In this document: piece after piece, positions 24,935-33,505 of the stretch
Layout: each line of letters opens with the position of its first letter
How positions within the stretch are numbered: position 1 is the stretch's first letter
NCBI GenBank assembly: GCA_022842785.1
Contig: JALHOW010000006.1
Coordinates: 1-64,000 of the forward strand
Reading direction: 5' to 3'
From: Hyphomicrobiaceae bacterium
GTDB lineage: Bacteria; Pseudomonadota; Alphaproteobacteria; Rhizobiales; Hyphomicrobiaceae
DNA length: 64,000 bases
Program-made: the position numbers and the translations under genes
The notes under the pieces: model-generated
The model's database searches: none
The model's input: the letters and a program-made list of their open reading frames with translations, nothing else
Told to the model about the DNA's origin: nothing

Positions 24935-25843
24935 CTACTGGACGGCACTAGGCTCCGCTGCATCGTCCTCGTCGTCTTCTCCCTCAAGAACGCTTTCCAG
25001 CGCCCATAGCGCTCTTTTTGCATTGTTGGCAGCAGCGTCAACGGCGGCCTTTTGGCCTTTTCCTTGGAGAAGCTTGTAGGACATGTACGATGCTTGCCTA
25101 GCCTCTCCATAGGCCAACGCCGCCGCCAGCACTTTTTTCTTGAACTCGGCACTGTACGGGCCGCCGATGGTCGGTTGGCCTGCGTTCTGCCCGCCGCCTT
25201 TTGCGCTTACCTGTTCCCCGGCCTTGGCACGTTCAATCAGGGCGGCTTGGCGCTCGGCAGGGAGTTTCGCCAGCGCGTCCAGTTCTGCGCCCGTATCTAA
25301 TGACGTTCCGGCGAGATCGGCGATTTGCGGAATGGCGCGGGCGCGCTGTATGTCGCGCCTGATACCGCGCTCCGATTGGCCGGTTGTGGAAGCGGTGTCC
25401 TGCACGAACGTAGCGGCCAAGTTGGCCGTTACGTCTCCGCGCCCCATCGTCTTGTTCGCTGCCCTTGCGCTATTCGCCTTGGCCGGCCCGTTGATCCTCT
25501 CGAAGATCGCCCTGCGGGCTTCCATATGTGCAGACCGTTGAGCAGGGGACAGTTCGGCGCGTGCAAGGTTTTCATCAATCTCGGCAAGCTTGATGTCGTC
25601 TGCGGCCATGTCGGCAGGAAGAACGGTTGCCTTGATCTTCGCCCATCCTAGAAGCTTCGCCGCCGCAAGCCGATGATGGCCGGCAACTAGATAGGGCGTA
25701 TCGTCGGGCTGGTGGATGCTGATTGGCTGAAGTTGCCCGAGGCGTTGCATGCTCGCGGCGATCTCGGCGACGGTGGCCTCTGAAAGAGGCCGGAGCCGCT
25801 CGCCGACGACAACTTCATCAACGCGGATTTCGTCGATAGCCAT
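24935..25843 (-). CDS. ParB/Srx-fold nuclease-like protein
   Basis: This protein has about 302 residues and starts at MAIDEIRVDEVVVGERLRPL after a GGGGGA ribosome site. The N-terminal ParB/sulfiredoxin-fold domain is clear: LRPLSEATVAEIAASMQRLGQLQPISI, then YLVAGHHRLAAAKLLGW with the GHHR motif and the ENLARAELSPAQRS helix. The C-terminal half is Ala-rich and ends in an acidic tail (GEDDEDDAAEPSAVQ). Such proteins in phages can act as segregation, DNA-binding or nuclease factors. It is the last gene of the leftward operon. The role in the element is unknown. Confidence 0.85.
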   Translation of the reverse strand: MAIDEIRVDEVVVGERLRPLSEATVAEIAASMQRLGQLQPISIHQPDDTPYLVAGHHRLAAAKLLGWAKIKATVLPADMAADDIKLAEIDENLARAELSPAQRSAHMEARRAIFERINGPAKANSARAANKTMGRGDVTANLAATFVQDTASTTGQSERGIRRDIQRARAIPQIADLAGTSLDTGAELDALAKLPAERQAALIERAKAGEQVSAKGGGQNAGQPTIGGPYSAEFKKKVLAAALAYGEARQASYMSYKLLQGKGQKAAVDAAANNAKRALWALESVLEGEDDEDDAAEPSAVQ

Positions 25844-25954
25844 ATTGGTCCCCCTGACCAAGCACCACTCAGTGGTGATGCGCATATCCGGCAATATGCA
25901 GTGCGCGGATCATATGGCAATAGGACCGGCCCGCACCGGCCTATGTTGCGGGGG

Positions 25955-26161
25955 TTAGGGCCACGCGCCGTACTTCTCGACCAGCGTCAGCGTCGCTGAT
26001 GCCTTCTGGTGAAGAAGCCGGGCGCGGTGCGAGCGGCGGCAAGCAGCCTCATCCGAAACGTGGCGCAGGCGTTCGATGTCCTTCGCCGCCTTCGCTTCGG
26101 CGAAGGCGGCCTCAAGATCACTGGTCGGGCAATACGAAAAATGGCGCGGCGGCTTCGACAC
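25955..26161 (-). CDS. Small hypothetical protein of the element
   Basis: This protein of about 68 residues begins at a GTG (26161); no ATG fits well. The sequence reads SKPPRHFSYCPTSDLEAAFAEAKAA then KDIERLRHVSDEAACRRS, an alpha-helical, charged pattern without recognised domain. It is located between the capsid gene terminator and the ParB-like gene. It is supported by codon-like composition and position only. Confidence 0.5.
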   Translation of the reverse strand: MSKPPRHFSYCPTSDLEAAFAEAKAAKDIERLRHVSDEAACRRSHRARLLHQKASATLTLVEKYGAWP

Positions 26162-26190
26162 GGCGCAACTCCCGATTTGAAAAGAAAAAA

Positions 26191-26218
26191 GGCCCGACGC
26201 TGGCGGAAGCGTCGGGCC
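26191..26218 (-). terminator. Terminator after the capsid gene
   Basis: GGCCCGACGCT (26191-26201) and AGCGTCGGGCC (26208-26218) form a perfect 11-bp stem with a 6-base loop. On the minus strand a TTTTTTCTTT tract follows. It should end transcription of the capsid unit. Confidence 0.87.
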
Positions 26219-26335
26219 GGCTGCTGATCTGCGGCGGTCAGGAGGGACCATCAGCAGCAACCGCCTTGCGCCATGCCCTGACGCTCGGCGGGGATCAGCC
26301 GGCGGGAAAAGGGATAAACCGCCGGCCGAACTGAA

Positions 26336-28159
26336 TTACTGCCCCGGATTATGGAACCAAGGGCGGAAATCGAGGAAGGCGCAGCCGAAGTCGAGCCGAA
26401 CCTTGAACTCAATTCCATCGACATCGAAGCCGAGGCGATGCTCGATTTGCGGCCCCGGCTCGGATTGCAGGTGCGCGTAAGCGAGGCCGTCAACGATGGC
26501 AGGGTCGGCCGCGACGTACCATTCTTTCCCCGAGATGCGCGGCTCAACGACAAGCGACAGCTTGATCGGCTGCGCGTTTTCCGTTTCGGCGGGCGTGATC
26601 TGCGCCATCAGCTTTTCGGCGGAAGTCTCAAGCTCAGGGCCGACAACGAGGAAGCGCGGCGCGAGACCGAGAAGCTGCTGCGCTTCGTCTTTCTGCGTGC
26701 GCATGGCGAGGCGAGCAGCGCTAAGCGACGTTTCGCTCGGGGCTGCGCCCGACGAGGCAAGGTTGCCGTGGTCGCTATGAAAGAGGGCCTTGCCGTCCGA
26801 CATCTTGGGGTTCGATGCGAGCAGGCCGGCAAGCTGCTGCGCCTCAAAGTTCGCGGCTGCGACGGCCAGCTTCTTCGGCACATCAACGAGCCAGCCCAAG
26901 TCGTCATTTACGATGACTTGCCGGGTCACGCCGAAGATACGACCGAACGTTTCCAATCGGATCGTTTCGCCGCCGTCGTGGATCGTCCCGCGCTTGAATT
27001 CGCCCGCCTCGTTGACCTTCTCAAGGGCGCTGAAGCCGCTGAGGCCGACGATGGACCTCGCCCTGAAGTCGCTGAGTTCCATCCGCCGAGCGAGCGGCTT
27101 CAGACCGGAAGGGGCGCTCTCATAGGACTTGCGCAGCACGGCGAACGCCGCGCTGGCGAGCGCGTTGGCGAAGTCCGAGGTCGAGTGCAAACCGCCGAGT
27201 GAGCGGGTCACTACCTGCCCGGCCGACATGCCGCGCACATCTACTCCCGCCCAGCGAAGGCTTTCGCGAGCCATCTCCGGCAGCGAAAGACCGATAAACT
27301 GACGGGCGGCCGGGGAAGGCGTTAGGTCGGGCATGGCGCGAACCGCGAGCGCCTCGCCCATCGCTTGCGCGCGGGTCGCAGGATCGCGAAGGTCCGGGCC
27401 TACGCCGCCGACGCCAGCGTCGGCGTAGTGCGAAACGGTGGGCGGCTGCTCACGGTTCTGCCGGTCGGAAAGCGCATCAATTGCACGCTCGCGGGCTACG
27501 CGCATCGTCACGCCAGCCTCGATCTGTTCGTTGACCCACGCCGCGTCGAGATTGGCGACAGAGGCGAGGCCGCGCAATTCGAGGTCGGTTGCGATCCGGT
27601 CAGCGCGAAGACGCGGCTCCGGCGCGGGCGTAGTGGTTTCAGGGGTGGTCATGGTGCCTTTGCTCCTAATTCGGGCGTTCGGATCAGCGGGCACAGGCAC
27701 AGCGCTGACTTCAACGAGCGTCCATTTGATTGCGGTCTTCGTGCGGGTTCCGTCTTCGGCAGTTTCATCAAGCCAGTCGGCAACGACATATCCGGCGCTC
27801 ACAGCGTCAACGACGCCATCCGCGATGTCGCGCGCCAGACCTTCGAGGTCGGCCCGGCCGGAAAGGCGGATGACGGCCTCAAGCTTGTCGCCCTTGCGCT
27901 CAACGCGCTCGACGCGGCCGATGACATCGCCAATCTGACCGGTTCGATGGGCGTTGAGGAATGGCACAGAGCCGGCCATCTCGACGCAGGCCACGTTGAG
28001 AACTTCCATGTAGTCGCCGTCCCATCCGCGCCGAAGAACCGGCGTGGCGGTGGCGACGATGGCGCGGAACGTCCGCGACTTCTCATCCCACGTTGCCGCG
28101 CCGCCCATCGGCGCGCGGCGGGTGAAGGTTTCGGGTTCAATCAGGGCCGGCGCGTTCAA
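26336..28159 (-). CDS. Prohead protease/major capsid fusion protein
   Basis: This single 607-residue protein carries two phage head modules. Residues about 25-170 look like an HK97-type prohead protease (FRAIVATATPVLRRG, CVEMAGSVPFLNAHRTG with the catalytic-type His, and GYVVADWLDE with the SAGY stretch). The rest resembles an HK97-fold major capsid (GLSGFSALEKVNEAGEFKR, RQVIVNDDLGWL, AQQLAGLLASNPKMSDGKALF and LVVEPRISGKEWYV). Such fusions are known in phages. The fused arrangement implies self-cleavage during head assembly. It overlaps the preceding small gene by four bases (ATGA-type). It is the only head gene recognised in the element. Confidence 0.87.
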   Translation of the reverse strand: MNAPALIEPETFTRRAPMGGAATWDEKSRTFRAIVATATPVLRRGWDGDYMEVLNVACVEMAGSVPFLNAHRTGQIGDVIGRVERVERKGDKLEAVIRLSGRADLEGLARDIADGVVDAVSAGYVVADWLDETAEDGTRTKTAIKWTLVEVSAVPVPADPNARIRSKGTMTTPETTTPAPEPRLRADRIATDLELRGLASVANLDAAWVNEQIEAGVTMRVARERAIDALSDRQNREQPPTVSHYADAGVGGVGPDLRDPATRAQAMGEALAVRAMPDLTPSPAARQFIGLSLPEMARESLRWAGVDVRGMSAGQVVTRSLGGLHSTSDFANALASAAFAVLRKSYESAPSGLKPLARRMELSDFRARSIVGLSGFSALEKVNEAGEFKRGTIHDGGETIRLETFGRIFGVTRQVIVNDDLGWLVDVPKKLAVAAANFEAQQLAGLLASNPKMSDGKALFHSDHGNLASSGAAPSETSLSAARLAMRTQKDEAQQLLGLAPRFLVVGPELETSAEKLMAQITPAETENAQPIKLSLVVEPRISGKEWYVAADPAIVDGLAYAHLQSEPGPQIEHRLGFDVDGIEFKVRLDFGCAFLDFRPWFHNPGQ

Positions 28160-28383
28160 TGGACCGCCCCCGTGGTCGTTTCCTTCACAATTACGGCTTC
28201 GAGGTCCGGGTCTTGCTTGAACATTTCAACGGCGAGGAAATTGGCGAAGGTCTCGAAATTCATGTCAAGCGCATCGGCAATTTCGCCAAGGTCCATCGGA
28301 AGACCTGCTTCAAGATCGCGCCGGACTTCCGCGCAGCGATCCATGAAGTCAGGATCGTTCAAATCGAAGGGTTCATTATTCAT
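28156..28383 (-). CDS. Small hypothetical protein of the element
   Basis: This 75-residue, acidic protein starts at 28383 (MNNEPFDLNDPDFMDRC), eight bases inside the end of the upstream gene. The sequence has short helices (VRRDLEAGLPMDLGEIADALDMNFETFANFL). No known domain was recognised. Its stop overlaps the start of the capsid fusion, so it is translationally coupled to it and may be a scaffold or regulator. This is inference. Confidence 0.65.
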   Translation of the reverse strand: MNNEPFDLNDPDFMDRCAEVRRDLEAGLPMDLGEIADALDMNFETFANFLAVEMFKQDPDLEAVIVKETTTGAVH

Positions 28384-28876
28384 CGGCCAGCGTCTCCTTG
28401 AGGCGGCGGAAATGATGAGAAGCATTGACGAGGATCAGCCCGGCCCCGCCGCCCGCGCCTTCCGGCGCGGCCTTGATGTTGTCGCGAACGCGCTTCTCGA
28501 CATCGAGAACGAGGTCGCAGAACTGGCCGCCGACCGGCACAGGCGCTTCCAGAAGGTGAAGAACCCCGATCCACACATCAGCGCGAGCGGCGGAACGGGG
28601 ATGCGGCCCTGCCATGATGAACTTGCGGCAACGGGTGACGATCTTCGCCGCCTCATCAGCATTGAGACCGCGCTCGACCAGTTCAAGCACACAGGCGAGC
28701 GCGACTGCATCCGCGATCCAGTAATCGCGCCATTCGCGGCCGGCTTCTTTTCCTTCGGCGAGCGCCGCATCCCACATCGCGGTTTGATTGCGGGCGCGCA
28801 TTGTCCTGATGCGGGCGAGAGGAACGTCGAGCGCGGCGGCGACCTCGCTCAGTTTGTAGGTTCGATCAGAGTTCAT
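28376..28876 (-). CDS. Hypothetical protein with MerR-like N-terminal helix-turn-helix
   Basis: This 166-residue protein opens with TYKLSEVAAALDVPLARIRTMRARNQ, the pattern of a MerR/excisionase-type helix-turn-helix. The remainder is helical (YWIADAVALACVLELVERGLNADEAAKIVTRCRKF). It may bind DNA or act in packaging as a small terminase-like subunit, but no terminase signature was seen. A strong hairpin (28879-28920) abuts its start codon and leaves no ordinary ribosome site. Confidence 0.65.
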   Translation of the reverse strand: MNSDRTYKLSEVAAALDVPLARIRTMRARNQTAMWDAALAEGKEAGREWRDYWIADAVALACVLELVERGLNADEAAKIVTRCRKFIMAGPHPRSAARADVWIGVLHLLEAPVPVGGQFCDLVLDVEKRVRDNIKAAPEGAGGGAGLILVNASHHFRRLKETLADE

Positions 28877-28878
28877 GT

Positions 28879-28920
28879 TGCCCGCGCAATTGTTTCGCCG
28901 CGAAGCAATTTACGCGGGCA
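28879..28920 (-). promoter_or_regulatory. Hairpin touching a start codon
   Basis: TGCCCGCG (28879-28886) pairs with CGCGGGCA (28913-28920), and the inner CAATTG/CAATT and TTCG/CGAA bases continue the stem around a CCG loop. It begins three bases from the ATG of the gene at 28376-28876. It could be an operator or a translation control element. Confidence 0.6.
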
Positions 28921-28931
28921 GGTGAATTGTG

Positions 28932-29354
28932 TCAACGCGGATCAATTTTGAAGGGGATGACCTTTGCGCCTGCTTTGTCCCGCGCAGGCTGCGCCGGTCG
29001 CGAAGCCGGCCGCACTGCGGCCTCGATCTCGTCGCCTGCGATCAGGCGGTCGAGCACGTCAAGCTCGCGGCCCTTCGCTCGCGGATCGGACAGCGCGGTC
29101 TTTGCTCGACGCAAGGCTGCGCCTTCGCCCATGGCGAAGGCGGTCGCGAACATGGTGGCAAGCGGATCATCCTCGGACATGCTGAATTCGATGTGACCGG
29201 CAAGAACGCCGCGTCGCATCGCGGCGTCGGTGATTGCAAGCGCCTTCATCGTCTGATCGACAATAGCCGCAGGGTCCGGCGTCGTCGCTTCGGCTTCAAT
29301 CCGGTTCAGAAGGCGGTCGCGGAAGGCTGCGGCAAGGGAAACAAGGTCCGACAT
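28932..29354 (-). CDS. Hypothetical protein of the element
   Basis: This 140-residue protein starts MSDLVSLAAAFRDRLLNRIEAEA. It is largely helical with an Ala-rich C-terminus (VRPASRPAQPARDKAGAKVIPFKIDPR). No recognised domain. Its start overlaps the stop of the tape measure gene by one base (TGATG), so it is coupled to it. A position directly downstream of a tape measure gene could fit a tail assembly or completion protein, but nothing in its sequence confirms this. Confidence 0.6.
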   Translation of the reverse strand: MSDLVSLAAAFRDRLLNRIEAEATTPDPAAIVDQTMKALAITDAAMRRGVLAGHIEFSMSEDDPLATMFATAFAMGEGAALRRAKTALSDPRAKGRELDVLDRLIAGDEIEAAVRPASRPAQPARDKAGAKVIPFKIDPR

Positions 29355-31561
29355 CAGTACGCTCCCGCCAGATCGCCCTGCGCGCCGCGCATGGCCTCGC
29401 GGATGCCTTCCGAGATCGCGCGGCGAACCTTTTCGGTGACGGCTTCAACGTCCGTCGCGCCGTTAATCGTCAGATGGTTCGTTACGTTGACCGCAGGAGC
29501 ACCGCCGCCTTCCGGCACGCGCGGCGTAATGTAACCGGAAGCGCCGGGCGTGAAGATTTCCGGCCGGCGCTCGCCAACGATGTACGAGCGGCCCTGCGAT
29601 ACGCGGCCGCCACCCGAGCGGCCGGGAAGGTCCGCCCCGCCGGACGCAGCCGGCGCATCCCCGCCGCCAAATCCGAGCGAGTTGGCAATGCGGCTTCCGA
29701 TGTTGCTGGCAAGGCCGCCGGCCCACGAAAGCAAGTCGCCCGCCATCGACTTCATGCCCTCCCAAAGCTGCTTGATCAGTTCGACGCCGGCCTTAAACAG
29801 TTCGGCCGAGCCTTCCTTGATCGCGCTGCTGATTTCGCTTCCAAGGTTGCGGAAGTGATCAACCATGCGGCCGAGCGCTTCCTTGCTGTTCGCGGCCCAA
29901 TTGGAAAGCGACTGCCAAATCCTCTCGCCGGCCGCCTTCAGCTCACCCCAAAAGTACCAGATCGCGATCCCGGCCCCGATGACGGCCACGCCGACCAGCG
30001 CGGGGATTGCACCGATAGCGGCGACGCCGGTCAGCAGCAAACCGATGCCGCCCGTAGCGAGGCCGATAGCGCCGGCAAGGCCCGCGACGGCCATGCCAAG
30101 CGGCACAAGCGCGATGGCGGTGATTGCAGCATAGGTGCCGAACTTCAGGAGCTTCGGGCTAGACTTCGCTAAGCCTTCGAGCGCGTTGGCGAGGCGACCG
30201 ATCAGGTCAGAAGCGGTAGCCATGACGCCGCTTTCGCCGATGGCGACGAAAAGGTTCTCCCATGCAGACGATAAGGCCAGAACTTCGCCGACGATGCCCT
30301 TCGTGCGGAGCCGGGCCATGCGGTCGGTCGCGCCGGTTGCCTTGTTCGAAACCTCATCGAGCGCCTTGGCAAGATCGCCCGCGAGAAGCGTAGCAAGGCG
30401 CGAACCCTGCCGAACATCGAAGATGCGGGAAATGTCGCCGAGGTCTGCGCCCTTCTCCTGAAGGGCTTTGATGAAGCCGAAGAAATCAACCTCGGAACCG
30501 GCCGCGTGCAGCGTGTCCGTGATGCTTTCCGCAAGCTTCGACTTATCGACAGCCGACCCGCCCTTTTCGATGATGCCGGCGATTGCCGCCGTCATCGCGG
30601 CGGTGGACTTCTTGAGCTTCGGGTCCGCCAGCGCCGCGTCGATCTCCGCCTCGAACGCGGACGCATCAACGCCGTCCGACATCAACGAGCCGATGACGTC
30701 CATTGCCGAAATCTGTCGGCCGCCCTTTACGAAATCAGAGACTTCGAGGTTCAGGCGGGAGAGCGCGGCAAGCATCGGCTTCGTCGGCCGAACCATACGA
30801 ACAAGGCCCGAACGCATGGCGACGCCGGCCTCGCTCGCGCGAATGCCGTTCTTCGCCATGACCATCGATGCCGCGCCGACTTGCTCAAGCGAAAGGCCCG
30901 CCGCCGCAGCCATCGGGCCGACATACTTCAATGTCTCGCCCATCATCCGAACATCAGTGTTCGAATTCGTGGCGACGTAGGAAAGCACGTCGTTGACGCG
31001 CATAAGCGAGGCTTCGACCTGTTCCGTCGTCTTCTGCGGCAGGCGCATCGCCGTCAGGATGTTCGTCGAGATATCGGCGGCCTCGGCAAGCCCGAGATCG
31101 CCGGCAAGGCCAAGCTGAAGCGTCCCCTTCAGCGCGCCCATGATCTGCTCGAAGTTCAAGCCGGCGCGGCCGAGTTCGAATGCCGCGCCCATGATCTGCG
31201 AATTGGTCGCGGGGAAAAGCGCGTTCAGGGCTTTCGCATGGGCTTCAAGCTTCGTCCGGTTTTCGTCGGACATCAGCGTCACGGCCTGCATGTCGTTGCC
31301 GGCCTTGGCGAACTCATAGGCGGCCTTCGCCCCGTATGCGCCGATCAGGGCAAGCGGGATTGCCATGCCCGAGGTCATGCGCTCGGTTCCGCGCCGGATC
31401 ATGCCGAGATCGCGGCCGGCGGCCGCCATGGTGCCGCGCTGCGCAACGGCGGCTCGCTCCGATACGCCAAGGAGGCGGCGAAGGCCCGTCGCTGCGGCAG
31501 CGGCCGGGCCGCTGACGCCATCGATCAGGCGGACGATAAGGCGGGATGTACGGTCAGCCAC
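29354..31561 (-). CDS. Phage tail tape measure protein, TP901 type
   Basis: This 735-residue protein has the TP901 core region from about residue 45 to 400. Typical segments are FELGRAGLNFEQIMGALKGTL, NDVLSYVATNSNTDVRMMGE and AAGLSLEQVGAASMVMAKNG. Hydrophobic segments follow (AITAIALVPLGMAVAGLAGAIG and GAIPALVGVAVIGAGIAIWYF), as in other tape measure proteins. The last 130 residues are Gly-rich. In phages the length sets the tail length. No tail tube, tail terminator or chaperone gene is recognised nearby, so its use in this element is uncertain. Confidence 0.88.
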   Translation of the reverse strand: MADRTSRLIVRLIDGVSGPAAAAATGLRRLLGVSERAAVAQRGTMAAAGRDLGMIRRGTERMTSGMAIPLALIGAYGAKAAYEFAKAGNDMQAVTLMSDENRTKLEAHAKALNALFPATNSQIMGAAFELGRAGLNFEQIMGALKGTLQLGLAGDLGLAEAADISTNILTAMRLPQKTTEQVEASLMRVNDVLSYVATNSNTDVRMMGETLKYVGPMAAAAGLSLEQVGAASMVMAKNGIRASEAGVAMRSGLVRMVRPTKPMLAALSRLNLEVSDFVKGGRQISAMDVIGSLMSDGVDASAFEAEIDAALADPKLKKSTAAMTAAIAGIIEKGGSAVDKSKLAESITDTLHAAGSEVDFFGFIKALQEKGADLGDISRIFDVRQGSRLATLLAGDLAKALDEVSNKATGATDRMARLRTKGIVGEVLALSSAWENLFVAIGESGVMATASDLIGRLANALEGLAKSSPKLLKFGTYAAITAIALVPLGMAVAGLAGAIGLATGGIGLLLTGVAAIGAIPALVGVAVIGAGIAIWYFWGELKAAGERIWQSLSNWAANSKEALGRMVDHFRNLGSEISSAIKEGSAELFKAGVELIKQLWEGMKSMAGDLLSWAGGLASNIGSRIANSLGFGGGDAPAASGGADLPGRSGGGRVSQGRSYIVGERRPEIFTPGASGYITPRVPEGGGAPAVNVTNHLTINGATDVEAVTEKVRRAISEGIREAMRGAQGDLAGAY

Positions 31562-31870
31562 GACTGGAACCTTTCGGATTATGGAAGGTCGCGCCGGCCA
31601 TCAGGCCGCGCGGCGAATGAAGGAATGGTCGGGAGAAGCCCGCGCCTGTAACGCGGGGGCGAGAGGATGCAACAAGCCGCGCGGAACCTGTAACAAGCGC
31701 CCTGAAGGCCGTGCGCGGGGCGCAACGAAATGGAAAAATCGAGAACAGGACTACGCGCAACATAAGGGGAGCCGCGCGCCGCAGGCTGTGGGATGGCTGG
31801 AAGAACCTAACCCCTCCCTCCCCCATGCAGGGGGCCAGGCAGGCGGGCAGGACGATGGTGGGGCAGGCCA
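31562..31870. other. Intergenic region inside the element
   Basis: About 300 bases separate the tape measure gene and the next HTH-like gene. Several reading frames span it, but none has convincing protein character. It probably holds the promoter for the tape measure-capsid genes. No clear promoter motif was recognised. Confidence 0.4.
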
Positions 31871-32173
31871 TCATGCTGCGCCCCCTGTGCCTGCCGTAGG
31901 CCGGCCGTTGGGCTTCTGGTCGAGTGCTTCGGCCCGAGGCCCGCAATGGATCGAGGCGAGCGTGACCCCGCCGTGGGGCCTGTGCCAGAAGGATGCGAGG
32001 GCGACGATATCGCCATGGATAAGGGCCATGTCCCCGAAGTGGTCGCGGACAACCACCTTCACAGTACGAAGGTGCAGGCCGAGAGAGACGGAGATTTCCC
32101 GATACGTTGCCGGCCCATAGCAGAGCAGTTCGTAGATAGCGTCGCGAATATCAACATCACGAATGAGCAGCAT
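31871..32173 (-). CDS. Small HTH-like protein
   Basis: This 100-residue protein starts MLLIRDVDIRDAIYELLCYGPATYREISVSLGLHLRTVKVVVRD in blocks consistent with a winged helix-turn-helix. The C-terminus is poor in structure. It overlaps the end of the upstream gene by 17 bases, so it is coupled. It may regulate the element. Not assigned to a family. Confidence 0.55.
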   Translation of the reverse strand: MLLIRDVDIRDAIYELLCYGPATYREISVSLGLHLRTVKVVVRDHFGDMALIHGDIVALASFWHRPHGGVTLASIHCGPRAEALDQKPNGRPTAGTGGAA

Positions 32174-33224
32174 GGTTCGGCCTCCAATTGGTCAGGGGGA
32201 AAGAACTGGTCGCCCGAACGAGCGCGAGCAGCGGCCGTGCGGTTGTTTCAAGATGCCTGCTGATGGATGCGACGCGCGCCGCTACCGCGCGCGCGTCATC
32301 TTGCAGCATCACAATGTTGGAAGCTGAGGCCGCCAGAGGGTTAGCCTTCGGCTTCTTGATTGCTTTCGACCTGATCGGACGCGGCGCTTTCGAATTGCCG
32401 TCCCTCGCCGCCTGCTGGCGGCGGAACCATGTTCGCCGGGAGATGCCTTCAGCTTCCCAAGGCTTTCCAGCTTCTATCGAAGGCCGCTTTGCCTTGGCGG
32501 CACTGGCACTGATCGTGGCACTTTCGGCGTCCGCAATATTATAGAGAGAAGTGCTGCGGACGCTTTTAGTGCCAAAAGTAGTGCCATCATCGGTGCCACG
32601 CGCTTCTGCCAACCGCCGAAACCAAGTCCGCCTTGACACGCCGGCAGTTTCCCAAGGCCGAGCTTCTGCGATGGTTGCAGGCCGGTCCTGACGTGCGAGC
32701 GCGCGCGTGGCCCGCTTCCGATCACGATCCTTCTGCCTGCGGGCTTCGTCGCGATCCTCTTTCCGAAAGTCGATTGCGCCGATCCTGACGAGGCCGAGCG
32801 CATCGCGTTCCTCGCGAAAGATGCCCAACTCGTCGGCAACCTGATCCGGGGACCACTTCCGACGCCGCCGATACGCGGCGTCGATGATCTTCGTCAGTTC
32901 GTCATCGCTGAGAACGCACGGCCAGTCGGCGCGCATCCATTCGCGAACCGAAAGCTCGTCAGCATGATGACAAGCGAGCCGGATGACCTTCGCCATTATC
33001 GCAGGGTCCGGCAGAATACCTTGCTCGGCGTACTCCTGCCGGAAGCGGGCTTTCGTGAACCACTTCAGTTCCGCAAAGCGAGCCTTGTTCTTACTGTATG
33101 GCCGACGCAGAAGTCTGCGACGAGCATCGCGATAAGCGGCAACCTGTTTGCGCGTTTGTGCATCCGGTTCGCCGTCCTTGAGGACGGCGGCCGGCAGGTG
33201 GTTTTCACGCTGAAGGGCGGCCAT
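32157..33224 (-). CDS. Hypothetical protein with duplicated HTH-like motif
   Basis: This 355-residue basic protein has an N-terminal half that reads KWFTKARFRQEYAEQG and CPxxLSDDELTKIID-like segments (CVLSDDELTKIIDAAYRRRRK). It could be a replication initiator-like or DNA-binding protein. Two copies of one motif are visible near residues 192 and 256: RPWETAGVSRRTWFRR and KPWEAEGISRRTWFRR. A similar short motif would suit a helix-turn-helix that binds repeated DNA. It is coupled to the upstream small gene by TAATG. The Lys/Arg-rich linker between copies is low complexity. Function is not established. Confidence 0.7.
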   Translation of the reverse strand: MAALQRENHLPAAVLKDGEPDAQTRKQVAAYRDARRRLLRRPYSKNKARFAELKWFTKARFRQEYAEQGILPDPAIMAKVIRLACHHADELSVREWMRADWPCVLSDDELTKIIDAAYRRRRKWSPDQVADELGIFREERDALGLVRIGAIDFRKEDRDEARRQKDRDRKRATRALARQDRPATIAEARPWETAGVSRRTWFRRLAEARGTDDGTTFGTKSVRSTSLYNIADAESATISASAAKAKRPSIEAGKPWEAEGISRRTWFRRQQAARDGNSKAPRPIRSKAIKKPKANPLAASASNIVMLQDDARAVAARVASISRHLETTARPLLALVRATSSFPLTNWRPNHAAHS

Positions 33225-33493
33225 TAGGACGCCCCCATGATCGCGCGGATCGCGGCGGCCTGATCTGCGAAGATCGAGCCGACTTGAATAAGGCCACCGG
33301 GTTCTGCGCGGAAAGCAAGATGCCGGCTTGCCGTACCGATGACCCGGCCGGCGAGCTTCCCGCCGACGAAGATAGATTTGACCGCATCTTGTGCGTTCCG
33401 GCCGCGCGCTGTATTGTCCCGATTATTCCAATTCACACGCATTGACGCGCCGCCGGGGTTGCCGCCCCGGCGCGCGTTTCCCTTTTCCAGCAT
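33224..33493 (-). CDS. Small hypothetical protein of the element
   Basis: This 89-residue protein starts at 33493, with AGGGGG seven bases upstream; an internal Met at 33442 gives 72 residues. The sequence has ARGRNAQDAVKSIFVGGKLAGRV and LIQVGSIFADQAAAIRAIMG. No recognised domain. It lies between the AlpA-like gene and the duplicated-motif gene, with both junctions tight. Confidence 0.6.
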   Translation of the reverse strand: MLEKGNARRGGNPGGASMRVNWNNRDNTARGRNAQDAVKSIFVGGKLAGRVIGTASRHLAFRAEPGGLIQVGSIFADQAAAIRAIMGAS

Positions 33494-33505
33494 GGCGAGG
33501 CCCCC

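Noticed and set aside
31554-31946. A 130-codon minus-strand frame over the gap after the tape measure gene
   Set aside because: It overlaps the HTH-like gene and the tape measure start, and the translation is a Pro/Arg/Cys-rich mix typical of GC-rich non-coding sequence.
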